Notes: generated from the sequence alone by a model not told the origin. A stretch of 64,000 nt of DNA from Centropus unirufus (GCA_013397695.1 VYZI01000242.1:345822-409821), one strand, 5' to 3'. Numbered from the stretch's first letter, positions 40,283 through 54,100 are shown. A program made the numbers and translations.

Positions 40283-40300
40283 TATCTTACTAGTAAGATA
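40283..40300. repeat. 18-bp perfect palindrome
   Basis: The sequence tatcttactagtaagata equals its own reverse complement over all 18 bases, with a central ACTAGT. It could extrude as a cruciform or bind a dimeric protein, but perfect palindromes of this size are expected at a low rate by chance in 64 kb. Confidence 0.95.
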
Positions 40301-41228
40301 GAGTAACATAAATGAAAGCTGTCACTTCAGTGAAACAAGGGTAAAAATAGTTTAAAGTACTTCTGCCTGATTACTCAAGATCTTTAATTTAGGCAGTTGT
40401 TGGCAGACCTTCAAAGCATGAGTCAGTGTCTCTAAATTCAAAGATGTGAATCTGTCACTGTTTTCTTGATAACAATTCTGAATTTTCTTCTTATCTATAG
40501 AAAGACTAGGGCAGGGAAATTAGACAATTTTTAATATTATAAAAAGCAGGAAAGAAAAAGTCCATTTTATTTTAGATTGCCTTGTTCTTGTTGGAATTAT
40601 TTCCCGTTTTCCCCAGCTCATGAGGAGCTGTTGTGGCTTCTGGGCTAACAGGGTGAAACAAAGAATTCAGAAGAGTCATTGCATTCAAATCCCTTCAGGG
40701 TAATAGTTTATGGTAATGTCAGTGTGGGAAGCCCAACCATGGGATAAACTTCCATTTTGGCAGATAAACTGTATGTAGATAAGATGACCTGCTAGAAAAT
40801 AAGAAATATTAAAGATGTCCGGAATAACTTGTTGAGAAGGCTGTTACATCCTTTCCTGTCTGGATGACAGAATGAGACACCTACAATCAGCAAAAATTGT
40901 GTATTATGTAAAATGACTAATTGTCTAGTATATTTTTGTTTACCTCGTAGAAACCTCTTTATTCACTCAGTGTTTCCTCAAATACTCAAGACCATTTTAG
41001 TAACCAAAGGCTAGGGGACTAATATGAAATTTCAAGCACTAATAGAAAAAAAAGAGCTTGTTAGTTGTGGTGATATAAAACCATGAGCTACATTTGTATC
41101 AAAATTCTCCTTTGAATTCATTTCCTGAGAACTAGCTTCGCATTCAAGCCAATGTGAGATTTTCCATCAACTTGACTTTCTGAAAAGTGGCTGAGTTCTG
41201 TAATCCCTGGTCAAATAAGCTCCAACCG

Positions 41229-41242
41229 AAAAAAAAAAAAAA
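41229..41242. repeat. poly(A) run of 14
   Basis: Fourteen consecutive A bases followed by taagg. No associated element is recognised. Confidence 0.9.
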
Positions 41243-43197
41243 TAAGGCAACAAAACCCTAAACATTTTTAGTAATATCATTAAGTGTTATTTAGAACATT
41301 GTCTCGAAAAGTTACTCTATAATTTCATCTAAATTATTTACTGAGCAGACAATCTGATAGATAGCAAATGGATGCCCTTGGAAAAGAAAGGAGTGCAGCT
41401 CCTGAAGTGAAGCTGGTGATCCTAAAGTACTGCTCTATATCTCATGCTGCAGTTGAGCATTAGTGAAGGTAAAAGCAAGAGAATCAGACCTATAGCACAG
41501 GCAGCAGATGTGATGACTAAAGAAAGTCAACTTGAAATCTTCATATTGCCTGCCTCAGAAGCAGATACACATACAAGCATAGAAAGTTTGCAAAAAAGGG
41601 ATGATGTGAAAGGCAGCAAAGGCTTGAGGTTTAACTCGACATTAAACTACAAGATTTTGTTTGGTAGCTATGTGGTTCACCCTGTACAGCTCTACAATTG
41701 ATGCTCACTGCCAAAAAATCCTGTTCACAATTATTGCCTTTCCTGCAGATTTGACATGTATCTGGAATAGCAGAATTGTCACATAAGTGAACTATTCCTT
41801 AGTGTAGTCCTCTCTTTCTCTTTGTACATAAACAGCTGTGCTGGACAACAGTTTTTATTTCTGACCTAAACTCTAAAAATATCCATTAATATTGGCACAA
41901 AATGCACAAAAAAACAAGTGCATACAGTCTATTTATTTTTCCATTTTTAAATTTGTGACTAGAACATAATAAAGCAGATTTGAAGCAGATAAGCTGGTTA
42001 ACATGTAAAATGTGACAAAAGCACAGTGTGAAATGGTATAGCAACTTGTAGATCCCCAGGGGCATTCTTTTGTATTGCTTTAGAAAACACATAGTGCCAG
42101 AGTGTCTCATTCTTCTACTGCTCTCCTGGCAAAGTAAAATAAGAGATATGCCAGGCAGTATGGCCTGAAAAATGCCAACTGGAAAAAGCAGATGCCAGAT
42201 GTGTTGGACCACATGGAGTCCTGAGTTCCCATAAAAAGGCACACATTTGCCACTGTTTGAAGCAGTACAGCAAACTAAACAGGCGTATCTCCATTTATAC
42301 TTCAAATTGTTAACTACTTTTAATGAGGTAATTAATTTCCTGTGGATAATGTATTTTTTATTTTGTTGCTATCTTACACAAACAACACTTGTTTTATATG
42401 GTAAAAATCCCAACATATTAGTTTGTGTATTTTTTTTGTACATAAGCATGTATACATACAGTGAGAGAGATAGAGGAACTTAGTGCCAAATGCTATTAAA
42501 AAGAGTTTGCTGAATAAAATTGAGTAAATTTCAAATATTGAAACTGCTAGAATTGGCATTGACTCAGAGTTTTTAAGTCTTTTGAGATGTCCAGATTTCT
42601 CATTGGTGATGTTAACCCAGTATTATATATGTATTTTTGGAGTGATTTATTTTACAGCTGCAGTGAATTTTGCAATGTGGGGAAATAGGTAACCAGAATC
42701 TGCCTCCTTCCAATGAAATTATTATAAGTTAATCCTTGTTGTCCTGTTTTCAAAAGCAGAATTCACTGCAAATATAAATTCATGAGTATCCACACATCAG
42801 AGTAATGTGTAGACTTTACTTTTTTGCCTTATTTTGTTTCCAAAAGAATCCCCACCCTGACATAGCTTGAGCTCACAGGAGTCAAACTCTGTTTTGTTTG
42901 GGGGTTGCAAAAGTACCTGTCGTATCCACTGCTTTCCAATGCATGGACAGCCAGTGCCTATACAAGGACAAAGCAATTGGCATAAAAACACAGTTGAGAC
43001 AGGATAGATGAAAATAAGATAAGTTTTATAGTTGGGCTTTTTATTGGTTTTGTTGTGGGGATAACTCCTTCCCTCAGATCTTGGAAATCTGACTTTTGTG
43101 TTTCCATTGATCAGTGGAACTGTTCACCCATGCAATAATTAGTAGGATACTAGCCATGAATTGCTTTGCTTTAGTAACAAAGATGTAAATATATTTT

Positions 43198-43211
43198 AAA
43201 AAAAAAAAAAA
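43198..43211. repeat. poly(A) run of 14
   Basis: Fourteen consecutive A bases followed by ggg, about 170 bases upstream of the CR1 copy beginning at 43382. The two appear unrelated, because CR1 does not carry a poly(A) tail. Confidence 0.9.
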
Positions 43212-43381
43212 GGGACAATTGGACCAATTTAGTAGTATAAGATTCTTGGGTCAGAAATGCTGCTATAGTTCTTGATAGCCTGCAGAGTTTATTGTCGATC
43301 TGCATGTAATTTTCCTCACTTTTCTGAGAGGCAAGTTTTATGAAGTAATGGAAACAATTTGATTTGGGGTGGATGTTTACA

Positions 43382-44041
43382 GGACAAGGTCATTGAGGGT
43401 GCTGATTGTTGAGAAGCTTGACATGAGCTGGCAATGTGCGCTTGCAGCCCAGAAGGCTGACCATATCCTGGGCTGCAGGTCAAAGGAGGTAATTCTCCCC
43501 CTCTACATAACATAGGTCTCATGAGACCCCACCTGGAGTATTGTGTTCAGTTCTAGAATTTGCAACATAAGAAGGATATGGAACTGTTGGAGGGGGTCCA
43601 GAGGAGGGCTGCAAAGATGATCACGGGGCTGGAGCACCTCTGCTATGAGGACAGCCTGAGAGAATTGGGGTTGTTAAGCCTGGAGAAGAGAAGGCTACAA
43701 GTAGACCATATAGTGGCCTTATGGAACTTCCAGTTCCAGAAGGGAGCATAAGAAAGCTCAAGAGAGACTTTGTAAAAAGGCATGTGTCAGGATGATGGGG
43801 ATGGCTTTAAATTGGAAGGGGGAAAATTTAAATTAGACATTGTGAAGAAATTCTTGCCACTGAGGGTGGTGAGGCACTGGACCAAGTTGCTTAGGGAAGC
43901 TGTGGATGCCCTCTCCCTGGAGGTGTTCAATGCCAACTTCTATGGGGCCTTGAGAAACCTGGTCTAGTGGAGGGGTGTCCAACTGGATGATTTTTAAGGT
44001 CCCTTCCTACCCAAAAAACCATTCTACGTTTCTATGATTTT
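43382..44041 (+). mobile_element. CR1 LINE 3' part (tail type A)
   Basis: A plus-strand CR1 fragment starting at the ORF2 segment gagggtgctgattg, continuing with gcaatgtgcgcttgcagccc, agaaggctgaccatatcctg, gagaccccacctggagtat, gatcacggggctggagcac, gagagaattggggttgttaa and ccctctccctggaggtgttc. It ends with the tail ttttaaggtcccttcctacc, aaccattctacg and tttctatgatttt. It is 5'-truncated and interrupted by stops and small indels. Its tail matches the copies ending at 8411 and 49171. Confidence 0.95.
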
Positions 44042-47000
44042 AAGATTGGAGAACAAAATTAGAAGAGGCCAGATAAGGGTCATCCTTAGCTACATTTTGT
44101 GTATGTCTGCATGTGTCTTTAATTCCAATGTGAATGTAGTTAAGAGTTTAGAACATGACTAACCTATTTAAGTTCAATATGGAAGGCAGCAGGGAGTCAT
44201 TGCTATGACTCAAAAGACATGGGATACCAATATTGAAGTAAAATTGTGTTGTTTCAAATGCTGTGTTTTAAACAGTAATTCTACTACATCTAAGACAGCT
44301 TTATGAAGCACAGTCTTTTTCATTAATAAGGAGATAATCGAAAACAAGTAAGTTAGGCTTGAGAGAAAAAACTGTTTTTCCTGGCTGGCTAGCTATCATA
44401 AACATTTTTTTGACAAGGGTTTAGAGAAAGCTCTGGCTGGATGAGGTCGCATAACAGAAGTTGGGCTTTCTGACCCTGAATATGTACCTGATGTGATGAT
44501 TCTACACTTCAGGAGCTGTCAGAAGAAAATCTCTTGGGTTATTTTTGTTACTGTTTTGACAGCAACTAGTGTCTTGAGGCACTAGGAAAGAAAAAGTGAA
44601 CCTGACAGGACAGGAATGAATTGCCTCCATGACAGAAAGAAACTGCCTTATGTAAGGAGATAATACACAGACTGCAAGTGGGGAAAGATAAATAAGAATT
44701 TATATGAGGACAACATCTTTTCTGTATTGAGTGTCTAAAGGCATTAGTCTTCCTTATACTTTTTCCTCATGTCTTCTACTTTCTCCCTGTCATGAAGAAC
44801 TGTACTTTTTCCAAGTCTGTATGTATGTTGTTTCAGTAGACTTTATTATGTATATATTTATTGTATTATGTTTTTCTCAACATTTTGCATATAAATCCAA
44901 TATTGAAACACCTCTCTTAGTCCCACGAGATCTCTTGATGCCCCTGAGAGGTTTTTTAAATGGATGACATGGATAGTAATCCCTCACTTAAGCAACCCAC
45001 TGGAGGACTCAGAAAATCTAAGCTGCATCTGCTCTAAACCTCCCCCCGCCCCAGGTCTGTGAAGCAATATTAAACATTTAGTCGTTGACTTTCAAGTATC
45101 TCTTATCACCCTGTATTTATGGGCTTTGATTTTAATGCCTTGGATTGAAGCCTTCTTTTGTAATGCTGCTTGATTTCTTTAGATTTTGGCATGATGTGTA
45201 GAAATGGCAAAATGTTAATATTGTTGGTTTCTGTTGATATTCTGAAGGTATAAAGTCAGCTGGGCAGTATGTGTTTTAGGAAGGTACTGTTCAAGTAATT
45301 AACAAGGACTGTAGGTAAAATTACTTCCATGCTTTTTGCGCCTTTGTGGCAACACATTTGCACGTTAGCTTGTTCTTCACCATGGATTTTGCTTTGACAG
45401 TCTTAAAACATTTATTTCAAATCTTAAGTCTAAAAAACAGATTAATTTTTCATTAGCAATCTAGCTGCGACTTGTGAATAAGATTATTTCATTGCCTTGC
45501 AATTTAGTAAGTGTAAGAAACTGGAGATGAGACTAGATAAAAACTTTCAAACTCAGGCTTGTATTTGAAAAATGATTTACCTACAGAAATAGAAGACTTT
45601 GGGAGGTGAAAGGTAACCAGGAATTATGGCAGAAAAGAAAGATGCAATCCTATGTCAGGCAAAGATAGCCTAGGAAAAAATGAAAGCACCTTTACTTTGT
45701 TATCCAGATCCTTGTAGTACCATGTTTCAAACGCAACTTGTCTAAGGCTCCTTAGACTGTTTGCTGGCAGCAGATTTCAGAAAACATGAGCAGAAAATGG
45801 AATTAAAAGTTGAATTTTGTTGTGGTGCAGAGAAGATAAAGACTGAAAATAAAGACTAGCTATTTCTCCTTGCTATAGCTAAGATTTTGGATCTTTCAGC
45901 TAAAAAAAATAAAGCCCAGGGGGAGCACAAGTAGATGTGTGCGTGCTCTCAGTAGTAGCTGTGTCAGTAGAATTTAGCCTCCCTTGGATATGGAGATCAG
46001 ATTGAACAAACTATCTGAAGAAAATAAACCCACAAAACTGTATGTGGAAGAATAACTTTCTGATCCATGGGTGAACAGCCAATACATACCTGACAGGGAA
46101 ATTAGCCAGTGTATTACAACAAGGGCAGCAAGCTTGCACAAGTCAGAAGTCAAAAACAGTTCCTCTCTGGAGTTCAGAGAAGGATCTCTGACATCTCTCC
46201 ACAAGCTAGGAACTATTCAGACATTAAGTGTGCAGCATAAAATAAACTTACCATATTTTGAAATCTTTCGTGCCCCTCTTCTCTTTGTCCATAATCAGTG
46301 ACATCCTACCACCTACACCTGCTTGACTGATTGAGAAGCAGCTTACTTTTCAGCACAGGCCAGTCATCATGCCATGCTAATGACTTTGTCTTTCTCTTGT
46401 TTGTTTTTTTTTCTTCTAAACTAATAACTTACCAGAAAACCTGGAGAACAGATTAGTTTTACCTTCTACCCATCCCTCAGTCAGATGACCAAAATAAACC
46501 ACAGTGGCTAAGATCCTTGTACATTTTCCTTTTTCCCTTCCTGCCTGCTTCTGTTTTGCTTGTCCTTTTTTTTCTCTGTTCGAACTCTGTCAATGCTGAA
46601 GAAAAAGAATGTCACAATCTAAAGAGCCAAATCTGTGGAGGGGCACTGAAGCAAGACAGCATCACCTATGAACTGGCAGTGAGGAATGTACACTGCATAC
46701 TTAATAGCACCTCCAGTTCACTTCCAAGGCAAATGCTGTACAATACATTACAAAAAGGAAGATAGACCCATCACCACAGAAGATACAACTCAAAGTCTCT
46801 TCTGTCTACCTTCTGCTCCCTTTTCTATGCCTACTTTAATTAGGATTCTCCCATTCCTATTGTCTCTGCACTCTGCTTCTCAGGCTTCTTATAATGAAAA
46901 GGAAAATACAGCTTCAGAGAGATTTGTACTACTTCTTTCTCCATTTGAAGTGTCTCAGTATGGAAAACATATCATGTTTTGTTTAGGCTTCACTAAGGCA

Positions 47001-48920
47001 GGTGTCAGGCTGGGGGATAAAAAAGCACGTTTCTGTGTCTTCTAGTATAGTTTGAGCAGTTGGCCTTGCGTTATGGCAGGGCTGGCGTGCATAAACTTTG
47101 TGTCATCTTCTGAAAGATAAATGCAATTAAATGAGAATAAACACAAGAGTGTAATGAGCTAATAGGTCAAACTAATCAAGAAACAGGATATGGGTGAGAC
47201 AAGCAGGGAAGGGGCTGCATGTTGGTTATACCTAGGCCACAATTTCAATCATATTGTGGTTCCTGTAAGTTGTGGTTGTAAAATTTTATCAAGATTCTCT
47301 CTGTAGCTAGCTCAGGATGCATTCACTGCAGCAGTGAAAGCTGCCAATATTTTTTCTCCTCAGAAAGGGCATAATTATCAATAACTCTAGAGTAATGCTT
47401 TTAGGAATGAAGCCACTTTTGGCAACTATCATTGCAACTTGCCAAGAACAGGTATTATTCTACAAAGATTCTCATGACCATAGCAGGGAGATTTTACAGG
47501 ATAAGAGACTACACATGGATACAGTGGTAAAAGCTTCTAATCAGTTCTTTAATCCCAAAGCTTGCAGCTAAACTTTCCAGTTTTCAGGAAGTGAAGGAAA
47601 GAGCTGGAGGCTCAGCTTTTGGCTTACAAATGCTTTTCCATTGAGATTACTGAAAAAAAATAAATTAGAAAAATACTTTAAAGATTTAAGCCTTTTACTT
47701 CTTTGCACTCCTTTAAATTCTGGAGACCACATTAAAAACATCATGATTGTACTGACTGCCAGACACGTTGCACACTAATATTTGAGTGAACAAATGTAAT
47801 ATATGGCCTTACATGACTGATTTATAGTGTCACGAACAGTACTGGTTTAATCTGCAAATCTTCATCTGTCTTGATCTCTGAGATGTGCCATTGACAATAG
47901 TTGCCATGCAGAAAAATAGCTCCACTGAGAAGAACGGACTTGAAAGTAAAACGTGAAGTGATTTAGGATGCAGAATGACCCAGGTAATTGATACAGTAGG
48001 ACCACTCTGTAGGAAGCCACAAAAAATCACTAGCAGCTTATTTTCAGATACTGTAGTAACACAGTAATATACAAAAAGCCAATAAGTAGTGGAGTAAGGC
48101 GAGATTAGAGAGGCTTCTTTTCTCTCCTTTCATTAGACAACTTCAAAAACCTTTAGGCAAAGTTCTGCATGGTAATGTTGTTGTATGCATACTCATACTT
48201 TATTGGGGATTTTTAGCATGTGTTCAGTTTTCTCTTTCTTTTTCTACATCAGAAAAAGCTGATATGGAACATTTTTGTTCAGGAACAAATGACACTTGCG
48301 GGTTTAAGAAAACTACATGAATTGAAATTAATTATTTACTAGAAATTTTTTGCACAAAAATCATAACTTTTGCTTCATTTTCCCATTTCATTGTTCATTT
48401 TTCCAGAACTAGGAGTTAGTAAGTTTACAAATAGCGTTTTTGTTTTCTTAAGTGTCACAAATGTTCTTCAAAAAAAAGGTTGTGTTCCTGCTGCCAGACT
48501 CTGTAATCCACATATTCATGCTGTTCTGTTACCTGTAAATATGGTGGCCTAAACCTATTTATTGAAAAGGACTCAGTATGTCATCAAGCATTTCTTTAAG
48601 TAAAATGACAGTTTTGACTGTATCTGCAGTTTATTTTACTTCCCTCTATTTATCATTGCTCAATCTACTGCATAATGGTGGTTGGTCTTTTAAACACAGC
48701 ATGTGTCACTATGGTAGAATCCTTTGAACTGAAAAAGAATAAAATTATAAATTCAGTCAAGTGCTTTGACTGGATGAAATAAACTGGGAAGCTTTGACAT
48801 CTTGGAATTCCTGGGAGACCAATACACCTATATAAGAAAGCAATCTGGTTCATATAACAGATATGTCACATAGTGGTCTGTTCTAGGTAAAATAAACTTA
48901 TAATGAAACATCAACATTTT
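44042..48920. other. unique AT-rich noncoding DNA
   Basis: No gene or interspersed repeat is recognised. An 82-codon frame at 46517-46765 begins with a hydrophobic stretch resembling a signal peptide, but its first codon is TTG and the composition is that of a T-rich noncoding patch. Confidence 0.6.
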
Positions 48921-49171
48921 TAAGCTGGAAGATTATAGGCTTAGATTTGACATTAGAAAGACATCTTTTACTGTGAGGGTGGTGAGGCGCTGGCACACGT
49001 TGCCCAGAGAAGGCATGAATACCCCATCCATTGAGGTGCTCAGTGCCAGGCTGGATGGGGCTTTGAGCAACCTGATCTAGTGGAAAGTGTCCTTGCCCAT
49101 TGCAGGGGGTTGGAACCAGATGGGCTTTGAGGTCCCTTCTAACCCAAACCATTCTATAATTCTATGATTCT
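48921..49171 (+). mobile_element. CR1 LINE 3' end (tail type A), short
   Basis: A 250-base, strongly 5'-truncated CR1 copy on the plus strand. Diagnostic blocks are actgtgagggtggtgaggcg, gcccagagaaggcatgaata, ccaggctggatggggctttg, agcaacctgatctagtgga and gaggtcccttctaacccaa, followed by repeated attctataattctatgattct units at the end. It is the cleanest example in the window of the octamer-like CR1 tail. Only 3' noncoding sequence is present, so there is no coding potential. Confidence 0.96.
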
Positions 49172-51030
49172 AATTATTCCGTGTGCAAAGAGAATTTGGA
49201 TGAAAGGATTTTTAAAAGCTATTTCCATCCTATGTTGCCATGCTATAACTGAATTAAGTTTTGCAAGTGACTCTTACTTGCCCTTAAATTAAAGGAGGTT
49301 GATTGTGACTCATAATCGACTGTCCCTAACTTGATATTGTGTTGTGACTTTTGTGCTAAGAAAAACAGCATCTTGATGGCAGCACCTTTCACCTATCAGA
49401 AAAATATTTGCTTCTTAACTGTACGGATATCAAACCTTGAGAATAGTTCTGTTTAAAAGCCTTACTGGCTTTGGGTGCAACTCTCAAGTAAAACTTGTAG
49501 TACAGTTTTAGCCCTTTTAAAAAAAAATTGGGTTCAAGTACTTCAGATTGTATTTTGGAGAACAATGTTAATTTGACAAAGGAATAAACAAGGTGCAATT
49601 AAGTTAACAGCAAGTCTTCTCTGTCTGTAATATTCTTTTTAAAGAAGTGTTGAGAAATTGATTTGTTCAGTTCTTGCTCTTTCCAGCTCTCGTCTAAAAT
49701 TAGAAATAAGGAGTTGAATACACTAGTTGATGCTTCTGAAGATAGGACAGAAAAAAAAAAGAATTTTATGTAAAGACAAAGGCAGATTTAGACTTTGATG
49801 GTACCAGCAATCCTTCTGCTGGGAGCAACTTGTCTCAGGGCCTTAGTTCTGTAGTATTTCTTGCTCTGTACTACCAGTGGGGGAATAGCAGAGCCCTTTA
49901 TAGCAAGGTCAGTTCTAGCTGTAACTCTTTCTCTGGGGGAAACCATACTCTGACTTTTCTGACAATGCAAAAAGATAGTAGCAGAGGGCAAGCTTTCATG
50001 GATACTGCTGCACTATAATACACTGTTTTACTCAGTCTAAAGGATACCTTTCCAACAAGGTAAGAACTTGCCTAGGTGTGTAAATGCCACTGCCACCTGA
50101 GGAAGATATAATACACAGGCTGGATAACAGGCATTGGTTTAGAAACCCAACAGAATAACATATATGACCAAGAGTCATTATCTTTTTGTGTGTGTGGAAG
50201 CTGATATTTTATTAATCGTATTGAAAACTACATTTTTCCAGACTTTTCTGAAGAAAGAAACATAGCCTTAAGCTAAATCAAGAGATCTTTTGAGTATTTT
50301 GGCAGTACATTTCTTCTGCAACAGCTAGATGCAGTTAATTGGCAAACAAATACTGCTGTTCCAAGCAAATTTGTAATCCCGCTCATGCTTAGAGCATGAA
50401 CTGCAGTTGTAATGCTGGCCCCAAAGCACATAATCAGAGTACCTCCTCACTGACGTGAAAGTATCCTTTTTTCACTTTTTTCTTTGCACAGTCGGGCTTT
50501 TGGGAGTAGGTGAAACAGTATTAAATATGTAGATAGTGTTTTATCTTAATTAAAATCTTTTATTCTGTTTGTGGGAGAGAATATGGGGTAAAGCAGCGAA
50601 ATTAACACAGTGCCTTTCTTGAAAAATCTAAGTTATGGAAAGATCTACTTTCTCCAACTTGCTCTCAGGGCATCCCTTGAAATGCTGAAACATCATGCAG
50701 ACAACAGTTAAATTACTCTTTGTGAAACTCATTACTTGTTATGTACCTCATATTCCTCAGCAGCGGACTAACATGTAGTCAAGTCATGGGTTTTTTTGCA
50801 GTCCTGGAAAAAGAAATTTATTTCTCCATGTCAGCTGAAACTTTTATTACCAACGCGTACATGTTAATGAGCTATTGACTGATCTTTGCAAGAAAGTGAT
50901 CTGTGCACAACACTTGATTTCCGTTTTTGTAGGAAAGAGATCTCAGCATGACTTTGGAAGTTTTCAACTGCTTTTAGTGTCAGACCTTATCATCAGAGAT
51001 CGAGTTCAACAGCCGACCAGAAAATGGCTC

Positions 51031-51112
51031 TTTTTTTTTTTTTGCTCTGAAAGAAAAGTGTCGGAGAGTGGAAAATTTTGAAAATTTTGAGAAAGAAAAG
51101 AAAAGAAAGGAA
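51031..51112. repeat. T-run followed by purine-rich (GAAAA)n tract
   Basis: A run of 13 T at 51031-51043 is followed by two tandem copies of gaaaatttt (51071-51088) and then several gaaaa-type units to about 51112. The T-run and the purine tract could pair. It is low-complexity sequence. Confidence 0.85.
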
Positions 51113-54100
51113 ATAATGCTGTTCTTGAAATAACATAGGAGGTCCTGGAGGAGTTGTAGCTTGAAGTCTATGTGTCCTCTTCCATTGGGAGACAGCTTTC
51201 TCACGTATTTCTCATGTTGTATCATCCTCTTTCCATTGTCTTATGGCTGGAGAATCTGTTCTATACAAGGAATTGCTGAAATACTTGAACTAAAACTCCT
51301 CTGTAGCACAATGGCAGCTTATTCAAATCAAAATGTTATGAGTTTGGATACTCTGTTCCTGGGCAAAGGATAGGAATGGAAAGCAAGTGATTCCATATCT
51401 CGCTTCAAAGTAATTCCTGCAGAATATTTTCTCTGTCTTTATTAGGAAGCGACAAGTATCTTACATTTGTTATCAGAATTGACTTTATTCAGAAAATAAT
51501 TTACTATTTGCCTTAAACTACACAGAAAAATGCTATATTTTCTGGCTTAAATTTTCATTTCACTTTATCTAAATCCCTGACTTATATTCTTCAAATTGAT
51601 ACTTTTTATATAAAATGTATATCTACTTATTCTTATTTATATAACTGTAAAAACAGTGGCAGATGGATCTCTCTCGGTGTTTGCAAACAAGAGACAACAT
51701 TGTCATCCAAAATTGCTGTTTATGGTGAAATGCGGCCTTTAATAAGAATTTTCTGCGTACATTGAACAGTATTCTGGATTTCTGTAAAACACTTCAATAA
51801 ACTTGTCAGGCAGATTTATCTCCCTGCTGGAAAAGACAACTTAATGCCTCCTGTATGTTTACCCATGTTTTTGGATTTATCAGTGAAGGCACGCATGTGT
51901 GCATACACGGGCTAGAAGGCTTTTATGAATTGCACAGTTATTGTTATTTCCCCTCATACACAGAGTAAAAAGCTTCTTTCAGCCTGACTGGATTTTAATT
52001 CTGTTTCAGAGAATAACAACAGGAAAATATCAGTTAGACTCTGAGCAAGAGCATGTTGTGGGTATCCTCTGCATAATCTGTGTGGCTGTGGGTGGCACAT
52101 CCTAGGCTTACCTAAGGTAGAATAGCCTGATTTGTCTCCCATAAACATGCCTTTAATGTCTGAGGATTTTATCAACTGTAAACTCTTCAGGTTAGAGTTT
52201 TCCATGCTGTGTGTATGCCTCTGGCTGCTTGACTCCACACTTCTCTGTGAAAGCTCCAGATCCACGGCTATTTATAGGGGGATAATTTGGGGAAAATACC
52301 ATGTTTAACTCACTTGAAAGCATAAATCTGAAAATATTTTTAAGAACCACCAGCAGTGTTTTCTTCTTCTCTCAACTGACTGAACTCCATGTTTTAGTGC
52401 CAACACTTGGAGTGGTAAATTGTTACCTGTGAATGTTCTCTTAGTTTCCATGAAAAACAACCTACTTTTTCGCCGCACGAAAAGCCTGTGAAAGAGGCTT
52501 TCTGAGTGCAATCAACAGAATTTTTCAACAGGGTATCGGATTTCTCTAGAGATGACATGCCCTCATTACAGTCTGGCCCACTTCACAGACCTTGTCCTTG
52601 TGATCTTACTACCCAAACTATCCTTTCTTGTGTGACTACGCGCACTTCAGGTTTGAGCCTTGGTGACTGAAATGGGTATTCCCCCAAAAATGTGTCTGAA
52701 GTGAGGTGGAAGCAGTTTCAGGAATTACAGGCTAAACTGTCAACTCTCCTGTTCTTTCTGCCCCTTTACCCTAAAGAGCAAGATTTTAAACTGAGACATG
52801 GAGGAGGTGAGTTCAGTCTCTAAGAATGTGGTGGAGGCAGGTGTGATTAAGGCCAGGTAAGGGAACTAGAGCAAAGAGTTGTCTGGGATGAAGATACTTG
52901 GAACTGGAGGGAAAGTTTGTGCAGTGGTTATAGAGATAAGATGGCATGAATTAGATGCCCACTACATAGGGAAAGGAAGATAAAGCTGAAATCTGCAGTG
53001 TTATTTTAATTACTTGTTCCTATTTTTTCTTCTCATATTAAAGAACATTGAAGCATGGGATGGTATCTTGAACATGTGTTTTATGCATTATCAGTCTCTT
53101 CATACCCTATCCAATAAGTATAGGAGGTAGTTTCGGCCTGTTGAGAACATTTCTGATTTTTTTCCTTACTTCAGCAACAAAGCACTTCCCTCCTGCTGCC
53201 TAATAGCGTCATCCCTCAGGGGATAAGCTTAAGCCAGTATTATGTCACTAGTAGCTTATTTTGTGTTTTTCTGCAGTATCTGGGAGAATAGGACGAAAAT
53301 ATTCTGAGTATGAGAGTTGACATGCTTGCAATAATTCAGCTTCTTTCATAATATAGGTTCAGCCAGTAATTTCTTTCATTGAATAAACTGCAAGTAAACT
53401 TCTAATTCCATGCCAAAGTTGCGATATTCTCCTTTCCTTAAATGGATGTACTTTTTTTTTACTAGATTGCAAGTGACTCCCATCTTTCTTATTCAAACTA
53501 CTTATAGTATCATGTTTCCGGAAGCATAGAAATACAAGTTGTTGAACCCATTTTTGGCAGAAATATTTAGCGCCCATTTGCTCAACACCTATTGAAATGG
53601 GTAGTGCAGAGGCTTTGAGAAGTTTATAGGTGAAAAAATATTGGTCGGGCTTTCTGTCTGGCAACTTAGTGCTGCAGCCAGCTGTGCTGTAGATGAAATA
53701 CACCCATAGAGAGCACAAATAAAACAAGTGTAGGCATACAATGTCCACACCAACACGCTCCTAGGAATTCTACAGGTAACAAGCCCATTCACAGCACAAT
53801 CCTGTTTCACTCATCATTTCCAGCACTCACCCTCTAAGATTCCAGACAGCTGGAAAGAGACAGATAGATTTTAGTGGCTGCATTAGGATTGTAGATGCAG
53901 TGTGCAGATTTGTATTTCCTGATGTTAGAAAATACCAGAAAATACAATGAATGCGTGTGCACCTACTTGTGTTTCTGACTGTATATATGCGTATGTGTGG
54001 TTGAATAGGTTGAATTGAGGCCGCATGAATACATAAGACCTTGTTTGTTAGCTCTTTGCTGAACTCTATCATGAACGCATTTACCTCATATGAGGGAATG

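Larger units (their letters stand above)
32346..43381. other. unique AT-rich noncoding DNA with simple repeats
   Basis: An 11-kb stretch with no recognised gene or interspersed repeat. It contains an 18-bp tandem duplication at 33072-33107, a 16-bp tandem triplet at 34082-34124, A-runs at 33708-33734, 35732-35746, 41229-41242 and 43198-43211, and an 18-bp perfect palindrome at 40283-40300. The longest frame here, about 139 codons on the minus strand at 41886-42305, starts with TTG and gives no family I know. Confidence 0.6.

Noticed and set aside
41886..42305. 139-codon minus-strand frame
   Set aside because: It starts at TTG, has an excess of Cys, Leu and Ile typical of translated AT-rich noncoding DNA, and matches no family I know.
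46517..46765. 82-codon frame with a hydrophobic N-terminus like a secretion signal
   Set aside because: The first codon is TTG, not ATG. The hydrophobic run comes from a T-rich patch, and no promoter, splice or family evidence supports a gene.
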